From Allobosea lathyri (GTDB lineage Bacteria > Pseudomonadota > Alphaproteobacteria > Rhizobiales > Beijerinckiaceae): 64,000 nt of DNA. A program made the translations under genes and the position numbers. The stretch is taken from NCBI RefSeq assembly GCF_900108245.1, contig NZ_FNUY01000018.1, positions 21,184 to 85,183 on the forward strand. The letters run 5' to 3'. The notes beneath the pieces were generated by a model. That model did not search any database. It had not been told where the DNA came from and saw nothing but the letters and a program-made list of their open reading frames with translations. Within the stretch, counting starts at the first letter, position 1; the number at the start of each line of letters is the position of its first letter. Below, in pieces: positions 7,932-16,004 of this stretch.

Positions 7932-8792
7932 ATGAACGCAACCCTCACAACCTTGCGCGACTCCTCGCGCTTCATCTCGCGCGGAGGGGCCTTCGCCTGG
8001 GCCGGACTAGCCTTGCTGACGGCGATTGTCCTGACCGCAATCCTGGCTCCCCTGATCGCGCCCTATGACCCGCTCGCGCAGGATGTCGTCAACCGTTTGA
8101 TGCCGCCATCATCCGAGTTCTGGCTCGGCACGGACTCCTACGGACGGGACGTTCTCTCCCGCATCATCTATGGCGCGCGGGTTTCGCTCTTCGTCGGCCT
8201 CGTCTCGATCCTGATCGCGATGACGCTTGGCACGACGCTCGGTGTGATCTCCGGCTATGTCGGCGGCCGCTTCGACGCCTTCGTCATGGCCCTCGTCGAC
8301 CTGATGCTGTCTTTCCCGAGCCTTCTCCTCGGCATGCTCGTTGCGGCCGTGCTGGGCGCGAGCCTCGAGAACCTGATCGTCGCAATTGCGATCACCGAGA
8401 TCGCGCCCTTCGTGCGGCTGGCTCGGGCGCCGACACTCGTGCTCAAGGAGGCGGAATTCGTCCAGGCGGCCCGCTCGATGGGCTGCACTCACCAGCGGAT
8501 CATGCGCGTCCACATCCTGCCGAACTTGATCGCCGATATACTGGTGATGGGTTCGTTGTGGATGGCGACGGCGATCCGCACGGAAGCCTCGCTCAGCTTT
8601 ATCGGCCTCGGCGTCAAACCGCCGACGGCGACCTGGGGCGGCATGATCCGCGAAGGCTTTGAGAACATCCTCGAGGCGTGGTGGCTGGCCGTCTTTCCGA
8701 GCGTCTTCGTCTTCCTGACCGTGCTCGCTCTCAACCTTCTCGGCGACGGTTTGCGCGACGCGACCGACCCAAAGCTGCGGCAGCGCGACTGA
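7932..8792 (+). CDS. ABC transporter permease, DppC/OppC type
   Basis: A 286-residue permease with the DppC signature: an N-terminal helix (about 20-42), the sequence FWLGTDSYGRDVLSRIIYG (about 57-75), and further helices ending NLLGDGLRDATDPKLRQ. The EAA loop is AEFVQAARSMGC (about 175-186). It starts 2 bases after the partner permease stop and is followed after 40 bases by the cyclodeaminase-family gene. It forms the heterodimeric channel with the preceding gene product. Confidence 0.88.
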   Translation: MNATLTTLRDSSRFISRGGAFAWAGLALLTAIVLTAILAPLIAPYDPLAQDVVNRLMPPSSEFWLGTDSYGRDVLSRIIYGARVSLFVGLVSILIAMTLGTTLGVISGYVGGRFDAFVMALVDLMLSFPSLLLGMLVAAVLGASLENLIVAIAITEIAPFVRLARAPTLVLKEAEFVQAARSMGCTHQRIMRVHILPNLIADILVMGSLWMATAIRTEASLSFIGLGVKPPTATWGGMIREGFENILEAWWLAVFPSVFVFLTVLALNLLGDGLRDATDPKLRQRD

Positions 8793-8832
8793 CGCCATCT
8801 CTATCGTAGAAACGACCACCCGGAGTCTTGTC

Positions 8833-9894
8833 ATGAGCGAAGCCAATTTCATCTATCTCAGCCAGGAAGACGCCGTGCGCTGCGGCGCGGGCGACGTCGC
8901 CGCCACCGTCGCTGATACCGAGCGCACCACGCTGCTCGCATATCAGGGCAAGGCAATCGAGGCGCCGACTGCCACGCTATTCTGGGGCGTGCCAGCCGAG
9001 AAGCTTAAGAATTTTGTCGGCTATCCCAGCAAGAAGCGCGCGAATATCCATGCTGGCTATCTCGACGACGACGGCGTGATGAAGGTCGCGCTGAAGAACA
9101 TCCCGAGCAACCCGGACAACCCGATCAACGGCAAGGGACCCCGCGCCTCGGGCCTGGTCACGATCCTCGATCCCGAGACCGGCTATCCAATAGCCCTAAT
9201 GGACGCAATGGTGATCAGCTGCATGCGCACGGGCGCGCTCGGTGCAATTGGCGTTAAGCATCTGCGCCGCCCGGGGGCGCGCAGCGTGGGCCTGATTGGC
9301 GTTGGTCCGATCAACCAAGCCGCAATCGCTTGCACTGCCGAGGTGATGCCGGAGCTTGAGGTCGCCTATGTTTATGATCTCAACAGCGATCGCGCCAAGG
9401 CCTTTGCCACCGAGTTTTCGCGGAAGCTGAACATCGATGTCCGCGCGGTTGATTCTGCCCGCGCGGCAGTCGCCGATGCCGACGTGGTCATCCCCGCGAC
9501 CAACGTCCAGACGATCGACGATGCCTATATCGAGCCGGACTGGATGAAGAAGGGTAGCCTGCTGGTCGACCTCTCAATCTGGGACGCGACCTTCGAGACG
9601 CTCGCTCGCGCCGACGGCTATGTCATGAACTCGGCGATCAGCATGGAGCGCAAGACGATGACGCCGAGCGTCATGGTCGATCGCGGCCTGGCCAAGGAAG
9701 AGGAGATCATAGATCTCGGCAAGGTCATCGCCGGCGAGACCGGCGGACGCCGTGACGACGACGACGTGATCGTCTACTTCGCCCGTGGCATGGCTATTTA
9801 CGACGTGATGTGCAGCTACCGCGTCTACGAGAACGCGCTGAAGAACGGCGTCGGAGAGAAGCTGAGCCTGTGGCAGAGCGCATTCTGGAGCTGA
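8833..9894 (+). CDS. Ornithine cyclodeaminase / mu-crystallin family enzyme
   Basis: A 353-residue cytoplasmic NAD(P)-dependent enzyme. The Rossmann segment is GLIGVGPINQAAI (about 154-166), and the ASGLVTILDPETGYPIALMD region matches the OCD/mu-crystallin fold. Members convert ornithine to proline with loss of ammonia, or act as alanine dehydrogenases, ketimine reductases or opine-related dehydrogenases. The exact reaction cannot be read from the sequence. Placement at the end of an opine/peptide-type transporter operon controlled by an OccR-like regulator suggests breakdown of an imported amino-acid conjugate. A hairpin at 9912-9953 ends the operon. It is the last gene before the island boundary (site C). 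Confidence 0.82.
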   Translation: MSEANFIYLSQEDAVRCGAGDVAATVADTERTTLLAYQGKAIEAPTATLFWGVPAEKLKNFVGYPSKKRANIHAGYLDDDGVMKVALKNIPSNPDNPINGKGPRASGLVTILDPETGYPIALMDAMVISCMRTGALGAIGVKHLRRPGARSVGLIGVGPINQAAIACTAEVMPELEVAYVYDLNSDRAKAFATEFSRKLNIDVRAVDSARAAVADADVVIPATNVQTIDDAYIEPDWMKKGSLLVDLSIWDATFETLARADGYVMNSAISMERKTMTPSVMVDRGLAKEEEIIDLGKVIAGETGGRRDDDDVIVYFARGMAIYDVMCSYRVYENALKNGVGEKLSLWQSAFWS

Positions 9895-9911
9895 GAGCCC
9901 AGCGTTAAAAA

Positions 9912-9953
9912 GCGGTCGGAGACAAGAACATTTTCGGTCTTGTTCTCGACCGC
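9912..9953 (+). terminator. Hairpin terminator after the cargo operon
   Basis: The arms GCGGTCGGAGACAAGA and TCTTGTTCTCGACCGC form a long, nearly perfect stem with a short loop containing TTTTCGG. The stem is followed by ACTTTTAC. It starts 18 bases after the cyclodeaminase-family stop codon. Confidence 0.6.
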
Positions 9954-10081
9954 ACTTTTACAAAAGCCCTTCGTGCGCGAAGCGCGACACATGGTTGTGG
10001 CGCGGTCGTGCCGAACTGAATTGCGATCGCGTTTCACACGCCGGCTTGCAGTGCAAGTTACTGACAATATTGGAATATTTA

Positions 10082-10116
10082 GGCAGCACCCTCGGCAAAA
10101 ATCCAGCTTCGGAGGG
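10082..10116. repeat. att-like site C (right boundary, fused to the tRNA half)
   Basis: 30 of 35 positions match site A (15-49), and all differences are transitions. The right part of this site, CTTCGGAGGG (10107-10116), is also part of the truncated tRNA-Arg, on the complementary strand. To the right the sequence is tRNA; to the left it is element sequence. This is the expected structure of an integration junction. Confidence 0.65.
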
Positions 10117-10146
10117 CAACGCTCTATCCAGCTGAGCTACGGGCGC
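10107..10146 (-). pseudogene. tRNA-Arg(CCG), 5' half only
   Basis: Reading down from 10146, the acceptor strand GCGCCCG, bases TA, D arm GCTC-AGCTGGATA-GAGC, base G, anticodon stem TTGCC and loop CTCCGAA (anticodon CCG) are all in register. After the next G the sequence becomes CTGGATTTTT, which cannot pair with TTGCC (GGCAA expected). There is no T arm or acceptor 3' strand nearby. The break falls exactly at the 3' side of the anticodon loop. I conclude that an element inserted there. The missing half, or a rebuilt intact gene, should lie to the left of this window. Confidence 0.85.
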
Positions 10147-10363
10147 AATCCGTGGGAGGTGGATAGCTGATTGCCGGACGCTCGGCAACAAGCGTTTGGA
10201 TGAAGATGCGCGGGCCCGGCAGGCAAGGCTTCGGAAGCACGAACATCGTCCAGCCCATCACGCGTCTGGCGCTCGGCGCGTTGCTGTCGGAGGTTTTGGC
10301 CGTGCGCCCAAAGATTGGGCAGGCCCTGATCAGACTAAAGACTCATCTATTCAGCCGAGACAC

Positions 10364-10390
10364 ATGATATCATTAGTTGCAGGCGCAACT
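10364..10390. promoter_or_regulatory. Palindromes upstream of the Liv-type binding protein gene
   Basis: A perfect 10-base palindrome ATGATATCAT (10364-10373) is followed at once by AGTTGC-N4-GCAACT (10375-10390). They lie about 145 bases upstream of the binding-protein start. They are candidate operator sites with no known regulator. The rest of 10147-10532 shows nothing that I can call. Confidence 0.3.
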
Positions 10391-10532
10391 GATTGGTCTA
10401 CCTCTTTGCGGTGAGGCTACGGGGTATCTGCCTTGGACGGGTATGCTGTCGGCATTCTGCCTGGACGGCCAAGAAGACGTGATAATCCGAGCAAATCGGG
10501 ACATCGAACCGCAACACAGGGACGGAAAAACG

Positions 10533-11735
10533 ATGACGATCAAGACATGGCTCGCCGCCGCGGCCTTCAGTGCGGCCTTTATCGGCGCGGCCCACGCTCA
10601 GCAAACAATCAAGATCGGCGTCAGCGGGCCCTATACGGGCGGTTCCGCTGCGATGGGCGTCAGCATGCGCGACGGCGTCAAGCTCGCGACGCAAGAGATC
10701 AACAAGGCAGGCGGCGTGCTCGGCAAGCCGATCCAGTTGATCGAGCGCGACGACGAGGCAAAGAACGAACTGGGCGTCCAGATCGCGCAGGAACTGATCA
10801 ACAAGGAACAGGTGGTCGCGACCGTCGGCTTCATCAACACAGGCGTCTCGCTCGCGGCCCAGCGCTTCTATCAGGAAGCCGAGATCCCCGTGATGAACAA
10901 CGTCTCGACCGGCACCTTGGTGACGCAGCAGTTCAAGCCGCCGGAGAACAAGGCGAACTACATCTTCCGCAACTCCGCCAACGACACCATCCAGAGCGCG
11001 ATGGTCGCCGAAGCCGTGAAGAAAGCCGGCTATACCAAGGTCGCGATCATCGCGGACTCGACCAACTACGGCCAGCTCGGCCGCGCCGACCTTGAAAAGG
11101 CTCTCGCCGAACGCGGATTGAAGCCCGTTGCGACCGAGAAATTCAACATCGGCGACACCGACATGACGGCCCAGGCGCTGCGCGCCAAGGATGCCGGCGC
11201 CGACGTGGTGCTGACCTATGCGATCGGCCCCGAGCTGGCGCAGACCGTCAACGCCGTCGTCAAACTCGGCTGGAAAGTGCCTGTGATGGGCTCCTGGACC
11301 CTGTCGATGGCGAGCTTCATCGATGCCGCCGGCGCCAATGGCGAAGGCGTGATGATGCCCCAGACCTTCATCCAGCTGCCCTCCACGCCCAAGCGCAAGA
11401 GCTTCATCGAGGCCTATCAGGCGGCCTACAAGGTCGATCGCATCCCCTCGCCGGTCTCGGCCGCGCAGGGCTATGATTCGATGTATCTACTGGCTGCGGC
11501 GATCAACCAGGCCAAGTCGACCGATGGGCGCAAGGTCCGCGAAGCCCTGGAAAACCTGACGACCAAGGTCGAGGGCGTCGTCACCACCTATGACAAGCCC
11601 TTCAGCGCCACGGACCATGAGGCGATCACCGCCAACATCCCGGTGCTCGGCATCGTCAAGGGCGGTCGCGTGATACCGGCCAACCCTGCCGATCTCGAAG
11701 GCGACGGGGCGCTGCGCGTCAAGCCGAAGGTCTGA
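10533..11735 (+). CDS. Branched-chain amino-acid type ABC substrate-binding protein
   Basis: A 400-residue periplasmic binding protein of the LivJ / Peripla_BP_6 type. The signal peptide is MTIKTWLAAAAFSAAFIGAA with cleavage after AHA, giving a mature QQTIKIGVSGPYTGG start. The lobes show the typical DDEAKNELGVQIAQELI and SPVSAAQGYDSMYLL segments. ATG 10533 was chosen over the in-frame upstream start at 10377 because the signal peptide begins there. The permease and ATPase genes of the same system follow at 11974-15605. A terminator lies directly after this gene, so the binding protein is probably made in excess over the membrane parts. The ligand could be an amino acid, amide or aromatic acid; family members vary widely. 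Confidence 0.88.
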   Translation: MTIKTWLAAAAFSAAFIGAAHAQQTIKIGVSGPYTGGSAAMGVSMRDGVKLATQEINKAGGVLGKPIQLIERDDEAKNELGVQIAQELINKEQVVATVGFINTGVSLAAQRFYQEAEIPVMNNVSTGTLVTQQFKPPENKANYIFRNSANDTIQSAMVAEAVKKAGYTKVAIIADSTNYGQLGRADLEKALAERGLKPVATEKFNIGDTDMTAQALRAKDAGADVVLTYAIGPELAQTVNAVVKLGWKVPVMGSWTLSMASFIDAAGANGEGVMMPQTFIQLPSTPKRKSFIEAYQAAYKVDRIPSPVSAAQGYDSMYLLAAAINQAKSTDGRKVREALENLTTKVEGVVTTYDKPFSATDHEAITANIPVLGIVKGGRVIPANPADLEGDGALRVKPKV

Positions 11736-11766
11736 GGCGCTGTCGCTGCGATCGCATCAGAACGAA

Positions 11767-11796
11767 CCCTCCCCGCCTCGCGGGGAGGGCCTTTTT
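11767..11796 (+). terminator. Intrinsic terminator after the Liv binding protein gene
   Basis: Perfect 10-base arms CCCTCCCCGC and GCGGGGAGGG enclose a 3-base loop and are followed by CCTTTTTC. It lies 31 bases after the stop codon. Confidence 0.85.
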
Positions 11797-11820
11797 CAAA
11801 CAGCCTTCGAGCCCAGTCCG

Positions 11821-11932
11821 AGCCCTCATCCTGAGGAGCCGTTCCGATCGGAACGGCGTCTCGAAGGAGGCTCCAGCATACACTGGAACCATCCTTCGAG
11901 ACGCCGCTGCGCGGCTCCTCAGGATGAGGGCT
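11821..11932. repeat. Palindromic intergenic repeat element, about 112 bp
   Basis: The outer 20-base arms (11821-11840 and 11913-11932) are perfectly complementary and contain CTCATCCTGAGGAGCC. Inside lies a second inverted pair, GGCGTCTCGAAGGA and TCCTTCGAGACGCC-like. I recall CCTCATCCTGAGGAG...CTCGAAGGATG repeats as common between genes in Bradyrhizobium-like genomes. It sits between the Liv binding-protein terminator and livH. I infer a REP- or MITE-like element that may also affect mRNA stability. Confidence 0.75.
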
Positions 11933-11973
11933 GAGTTTTCCAAACCAGACCTCCAGCCCGCGGTCGGGACCTC

Positions 11974-12873
11974 ATGCAGAACTTCTTCCAGATTCTCGTC
12001 TCCGGCATCTCGGTCGGGATGATCTATGGCGTCATCGCCTTCGGCTACCAGCTGACCTTCGCGACCTCGAAAACGCTGAATTTCGGCCAGGGCGAGGCCC
12101 TGACGCTGGGCGCGCTCGTCGGTTTGACCTGCGTGAACTTCCTGATCGGGCTGCATCTGGGCAATCTCGCCGCCTATCTCATCGCGCTGCCCTTCGTCTT
12201 CGCCTTCGGGCTGTTGCAGGGCGCCGTCGTCGAGCGGTTGGGCGTGCGCCAGGCGATGAAGACCAAATCCGAGGCCGGATGGATCATGGCCACCATCGCT
12301 CTGGGCATCATCTTCAAGAACATGGCCGAGAACATCTGGGGCAAGGACCCGCTGAAGTTCCCCTCGCCTCTCAGCGAGAATCCGCTGACGATCGCCGGTG
12401 TGAATGTGCGCCCCATGGAGATCGCGATCGTGCTCGGTGCGCTCGCGATGATGCTGGCGGTCGAGACCTTCAACCGCCGCTCGATCTACGGCAAGGCGGT
12501 GGTCGCGACCTCGAACGACCGTGACGCGGCCGGGTTGATGGGCATCAACACGCCGCTGGTCATCACCTTCTCCTACGCGCTGTCCTCGCTCGCGGCGGCG
12601 CTGGCGGGCGTTCTGATCGCCCCGATCACGCTGACCGGCGCCAATATGGGCGCTGCCCTCGGCCTCAAGGCTTTCGCGGTCGCAATCATCGGCGGCCTGT
12701 CGAGCGGCTTCGGCGTCGTCGCCGGCGGCCTGATCCTCGGCATCACCGAAAGCATGACCGGCTTTTATTTCGACACCGGCTACAAGGACGTGCCCGGTCT
12801 CATCCTGCTGCTGCTCGTCCTGTCGCTGAAGCCCGCCGGGCTCTTCGGCAAGACCGCGATCAAGAAGGTCTGA
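11974..12873 (+). CDS. livH: Branched-chain amino-acid type ABC permease (LivH-like)
   Basis: A 299-residue hydrophobic permease of the LivH family. The N-terminus QILVSGISVGMIYGVIAFGYQL and the motif FGQGEALTLGA are typical, as is the closing LKAFAVAIIGGLSSGFGVVAGGLILG segment near residues 228-255. It forms the channel with the LivM part of the next gene, which begins 8 bases later. Upstream are the terminator and the palindromic repeat, so it may have its own promoter or depend on read-through. The symbol reflects family position only; the substrate is not fixed by the sequence. Confidence 0.88.
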   Translation: MQNFFQILVSGISVGMIYGVIAFGYQLTFATSKTLNFGQGEALTLGALVGLTCVNFLIGLHLGNLAAYLIALPFVFAFGLLQGAVVERLGVRQAMKTKSEAGWIMATIALGIIFKNMAENIWGKDPLKFPSPLSENPLTIAGVNVRPMEIAIVLGALAMMLAVETFNRRSIYGKAVVATSNDRDAAGLMGINTPLVITFSYALSSLAAALAGVLIAPITLTGANMGAALGLKAFAVAIIGGLSSGFGVVAGGLILGITESMTGFYFDTGYKDVPGLILLLLVLSLKPAGLFGKTAIKKV

Positions 12874-12880
12874 CCCGGCC

Positions 12881-14872
12881 ATGAAGACGCTTCTCTTCAT
12901 CGCCGGTGTCGTGCTGCTGGCTGCGCTGCCCCTGGTGGTGACCTCGTCCTACTACCTGCCGCTGATCACCACGATCGTGATCTATTCGATCCTGGTGCTC
13001 GGGCTCGACATCGTCTTCGGCTATACCGGCGAGGTCTCGATCGGCCATGCCGCGCTGTTTGGCGTCGGTGCCTATTCGGCGGGCCTGCTCTCGCTGCATT
13101 TCGGACTGGGCTTCTGGTGGGCGCTGCCCGCCGGCATCGTGATCACCGCGCTGTTCGGCGCGCTTCTGGCGCTGCCGGCGCTGAAGGTGACCGGGCCCTA
13201 TCTTGCCATGGTGACGCTCGCCTTCGGGACGATCGTGATCACGCTCATCAACGAGATGACCGACCTCGGCCCCTGGTTCAATCACCTCAACCTGACCAAC
13301 GGCCCGCTCGGCATCGAACTGCGCACGCCGCTCTTCATCGACCTGCGCGACTATATCGATCTCTCGCTGAAGCGGCTGCGCGAGGTCGAGTACTACTACA
13401 TCTCGGCGATCGCCCTGGTGCTGACGGTGGTGGTGATCAACCGCATCATCGCTTCGCGCTATGGCCGGGCTTTCGAGGCCCTGCGCGACTCGCCGATAGC
13501 GTCCGACTGCATGGGCGTCAGCGTCTACAAGCACAAGGTTCTGGCCTTCGTCATCAGCGCCGGCTTTGCCGGGCTGGCGGGCGCGCTTTACGCCTATTTC
13601 CGGCAGTATATCGCGCCGGAGGCCTTCAACTTCGCCACCTCTATCGAGTTCCTGCTGGCGGTGGCGATGGGCGGGCGCAAATCGCGGATGGGGCCGATCA
13701 TCGGCTCGGCCATCGTCGTGTTCCTCCCGAATATTCTGGCCGATCTCGAACTCTTCCGGATCACGGCCGGGCTGATCGCGCTCGTAGCCCTCGCCGGCGG
13801 GTTCTATGCCTGGCGTCGTGACCCGAGCCAGGCGCGCAGCATCGCCATTCCCGTCGTGCTGTGCCTTGCGATGTTCGTGTTCTCGCTCTTCCTCGAGCAT
13901 ATCGTCGACTACAAGCTGACCATCTACGGGCTGATGATCCTGTTCGTGGTCTATTATCTGCCCGATGGCATCATGGGCTTCGTCCGGCAGGTGCTGACGC
14001 AGCTGTCGCTGCGCCGTGGCGGTCGCGCGCTGGTGGCGGGCGAGGCCGGCGACGCCTCGCGGGTCTGGGGGGCGACGGCGACCTCGACGCCTCCCGGCGG
14101 CGTCCTGCTCGATGCACAGGCCGTGCTGATGCAGTTCGGCGGGCTGAAGGCCTTGAACGCCGTCGACCTCGCCGTGAAGCCGGGCACGATCCATGGGCTG
14201 ATCGGGCCTAATGGCTCGGGCAAGAGCACGATGATGAATGTGCTGACGGGCATCTACAAACCGACCGGCGGCGATATCCGCTTCGAGGGCGAGAGCCTTG
14301 TCGGACGCAATTCGCCCGAGATCGCAGCCCGCGGCGTTGCCCGCACCTTCCAGAACGTCCAGCTCTTTGGCGAATTGACCTGCCTGGAGAACGTCATGGT
14401 CGGCCTGCACCGCACTTATCGCACCGGCTTCTTCGCGGTCGCGCTGGGCCTGCCGGCCGCGCGTCGCGAGGAGCTGGCCGCGCGCGAACGTGCAGCCAGC
14501 ATCCTGCAATTCGTTGGGCTGGAAGCGATGGCCAACGAGGAAGCGCGCAACCTGCCCTATGGCAAGATGCGCCTGCTCGAGATCGGCCGCGCACTCGCGC
14601 TCGACCCCAAGCTGCTCCTGCTCGACGAGCCGGCGGCGGGGCTGACCGCGCCCGACATCAAGGAGCTCATCGAGATCATCCGCAAGATCAAGGATCACGG
14701 CATCACCGTGGTCCTGATCGAGCATCACATGGATGTGGTGATGAGCATCTCCGACACCGTGACGGTGCTCGATTTCGGCCAGAAGATCGCCGAGGGCGTG
14801 CCCGCAAAAGTCCAGGCCGACCCGCGCGTCATCGAGGCCTATCTCGGCGGCAGCGCCGCGACAGCTCACTGA
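12881..14872 (+). CDS. Fused Liv permease and ATPase (LivM-LivG in one chain)
   Basis: A 663-residue protein. Residues 1-370 are a LivM-type permease (for example YTGEVSIGHAALFGVGAYSAG near 49-70). After a linker, residues 405-660 are a LivG-type ATPase with Walker A GPNGSGKST (about 441-449), Q-loop FQNVQLF, a signature region near LPYGKMRLLEIGRAL and Walker B LLLLDEPAAGL. Most systems encode LivM and LivG separately, so this is a genuine fusion in one open frame with no frameshift. It starts 8 bases after livH, and livF follows after 10 bases. The fusion ties one ATPase subunit to one channel subunit. Confidence 0.88.
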   Translation: MKTLLFIAGVVLLAALPLVVTSSYYLPLITTIVIYSILVLGLDIVFGYTGEVSIGHAALFGVGAYSAGLLSLHFGLGFWWALPAGIVITALFGALLALPALKVTGPYLAMVTLAFGTIVITLINEMTDLGPWFNHLNLTNGPLGIELRTPLFIDLRDYIDLSLKRLREVEYYYISAIALVLTVVVINRIIASRYGRAFEALRDSPIASDCMGVSVYKHKVLAFVISAGFAGLAGALYAYFRQYIAPEAFNFATSIEFLLAVAMGGRKSRMGPIIGSAIVVFLPNILADLELFRITAGLIALVALAGGFYAWRRDPSQARSIAIPVVLCLAMFVFSLFLEHIVDYKLTIYGLMILFVVYYLPDGIMGFVRQVLTQLSLRRGGRALVAGEAGDASRVWGATATSTPPGGVLLDAQAVLMQFGGLKALNAVDLAVKPGTIHGLIGPNGSGKSTMMNVLTGIYKPTGGDIRFEGESLVGRNSPEIAARGVARTFQNVQLFGELTCLENVMVGLHRTYRTGFFAVALGLPAARREELAARERAASILQFVGLEAMANEEARNLPYGKMRLLEIGRALALDPKLLLLDEPAAGLTAPDIKELIEIIRKIKDHGITVVLIEHHMDVVMSISDTVTVLDFGQKIAEGVPAKVQADPRVIEAYLGGSAATAH

Positions 14873-14882
14873 GGGACCCCAG

Positions 14883-15605
14883 ATGCTCCAGGTCCACAAT
14901 CTCGTCGCCGGCTACGGCAAGGTGCAGGTGCTGCACCAGCTCTCGATCTCCGTGCCCAAGGGCCAGTTGGTCACGCTGATCGGCTCCAACGGCGCCGGCA
15001 AGTCCACGACGCTGCGAGCGATCTCGGGCATGATCAAGCCGGATTCCGGCGAGATCCTGCTGGCGGGCCGGAATATAGCCGGCCTCCCCTCGCATGAGAT
15101 CACCAAGCTCGGCATGGCGCATTCGCCCGAAGGACGACGCGTGTTTCCCGCGCTCAGCGTCGACGACAATCTCGAACTCGGGGCCTTCCCGCGCCTGACC
15201 GGCGCGCGGCCCAAGGGCGATGTCGAGCAGGACCGGCAGCGCATGTTCGAGCTCTTCCCACGGCTCAGGGAGCGTCGGAGCCAATTAGCCGGCACACTTT
15301 CTGGCGGCGAGCAGCAGATGTTGGCGATGGCGCGCGCGCTGATGCTGGCGCCGGAGGTGCTGCTGCTCGACGAGCCCTCGATGGGTCTCGCGCCGCGCCT
15401 CGTCGAGGAGGTTTTTGCCACGATCGCGCGGCTGAAGGCGGCGAAGATCACCATGCTGCTGGTGGAGCAGTTCGCGGCTGCCGCGCTCGAAGTCGCCGAT
15501 TACGGCTATGTGCTGGAAAATGGCCGCCTGGCCAGCTCCGGCGACGCCACGAAGCTGAAGAACGACCCGGCCGTGCGGGCCGCCTATCTCGGCGCGAGCC
15601 ACTGA
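14883..15605 (+). CDS. livF: Branched-chain amino-acid type ABC ATPase (LivF-like)
   Basis: A 240-residue ATPase of the LivF type. Walker A is GSNGAGKST (about 34-42), the signature is LSGGEQQMLAMARAL (about 139-153) and Walker B is LLLDEPSMGLAP. It pairs with the LivG half of the upstream fusion to power transport. It is the last gene of the livH-livMG-livF operon, and a GC-rich hairpin at 15637-15667 follows. The length is normal for the family. Confidence 0.9.
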   Translation: MLQVHNLVAGYGKVQVLHQLSISVPKGQLVTLIGSNGAGKSTTLRAISGMIKPDSGEILLAGRNIAGLPSHEITKLGMAHSPEGRRVFPALSVDDNLELGAFPRLTGARPKGDVEQDRQRMFELFPRLRERRSQLAGTLSGGEQQMLAMARALMLAPEVLLLDEPSMGLAPRLVEEVFATIARLKAAKITMLLVEQFAAAALEVADYGYVLENGRLASSGDATKLKNDPAVRAAYLGASH

Positions 15606-15636
15606 GCTGCGCGCCTTTCGGGAACCGGTTGATAGG

Positions 15637-15667
15637 GGCGGCCCCGGCATTCTTGCCGGTGGCCGCC
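15637..15667. terminator. GC-rich hairpin after livF
   Basis: The arms GGCGGCCCCGGCA and TGCCGG-T-GGCCGCC form a 13-pair stem with one bulge and a 4-base loop. There is no T-run, so it may act as a weak or bidirectional stop between livF and the convergent lipoprotein gene. Confidence 0.5.
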
Positions 15668-15695
15668 ACGCGTATCCGTTTAGGCTAACCGGCGG

Positions 15696-16004
15696 CTACG
15701 GGCAGGCAAAGCCGCCACGCGCATCGGGGAGGCAGCGCGAGCCATTGGGCAGGTTCAATGCGCCGGACCTGTCGCGGCGAACATAGTCTCCGTTGGGCAA
15801 CGTGAAGCCGCCCTGCCCGTCGACTGCGACGCGCGATCCATCCGGCAGGATCAGACCGCCGGCGCCGTCATTGGCGATGCGCTTGACCGAACCCGCGGGA
15901 GGCGGCTCGGAGTTCACGAGGGCGCGCGGACGCGAACTATCGACGCAAGCTGAGGCAAGGCATGCCAGGGCGACGACAGCTGCAGCTGACAGCACGCGAT
16001 TCAT
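15696..16004 (-). CDS. Small putative lipoprotein with LPxG repeats
   Basis: A 102-residue protein. The N-terminal hydrophobic stretch ends in CLASAC (Cys20), which resembles a lipobox although the -3 position is Ala. The mature part has three spaced repeats of the form LPDGSRVAVD, LPNGDYVRRD and LPNGSRCLPD, each followed by a Gly-rich turn (GGF). A short solvent-exposed beta-repeat envelope protein is likely. It is convergent with livF and monocistronic. I do not recognise the family. Codon use and composition look normal for the region. Confidence 0.65.
   Translation of the reverse strand: MNRVLSAAAVVALACLASACVDSSRPRALVNSEPPPAGSVKRIANDGAGGLILPDGSRVAVDGQGGFTLPNGDYVRRDRSGALNLPNGSRCLPDARGGFACP

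Noticed and set aside
10107..10146. Intact tRNA-Arg gene
   Set aside because: The anticodon stem cannot close and no T arm follows, so only the 5' half is present.
9958..10191. 77-codon minus-strand frame with PVAQLDRALPSEAG
   Set aside because: This is a translation through the truncated tRNA-Arg, a common annotation artefact.
12860..14899. 679-codon minus-strand open frame opposite the livMG fusion
   Set aside because: It is rich in Asp, Arg, His and Gln with no hydrophobic core, as expected for the antisense of high-GC membrane-protein codons. The plus strand encodes clear Liv motifs.
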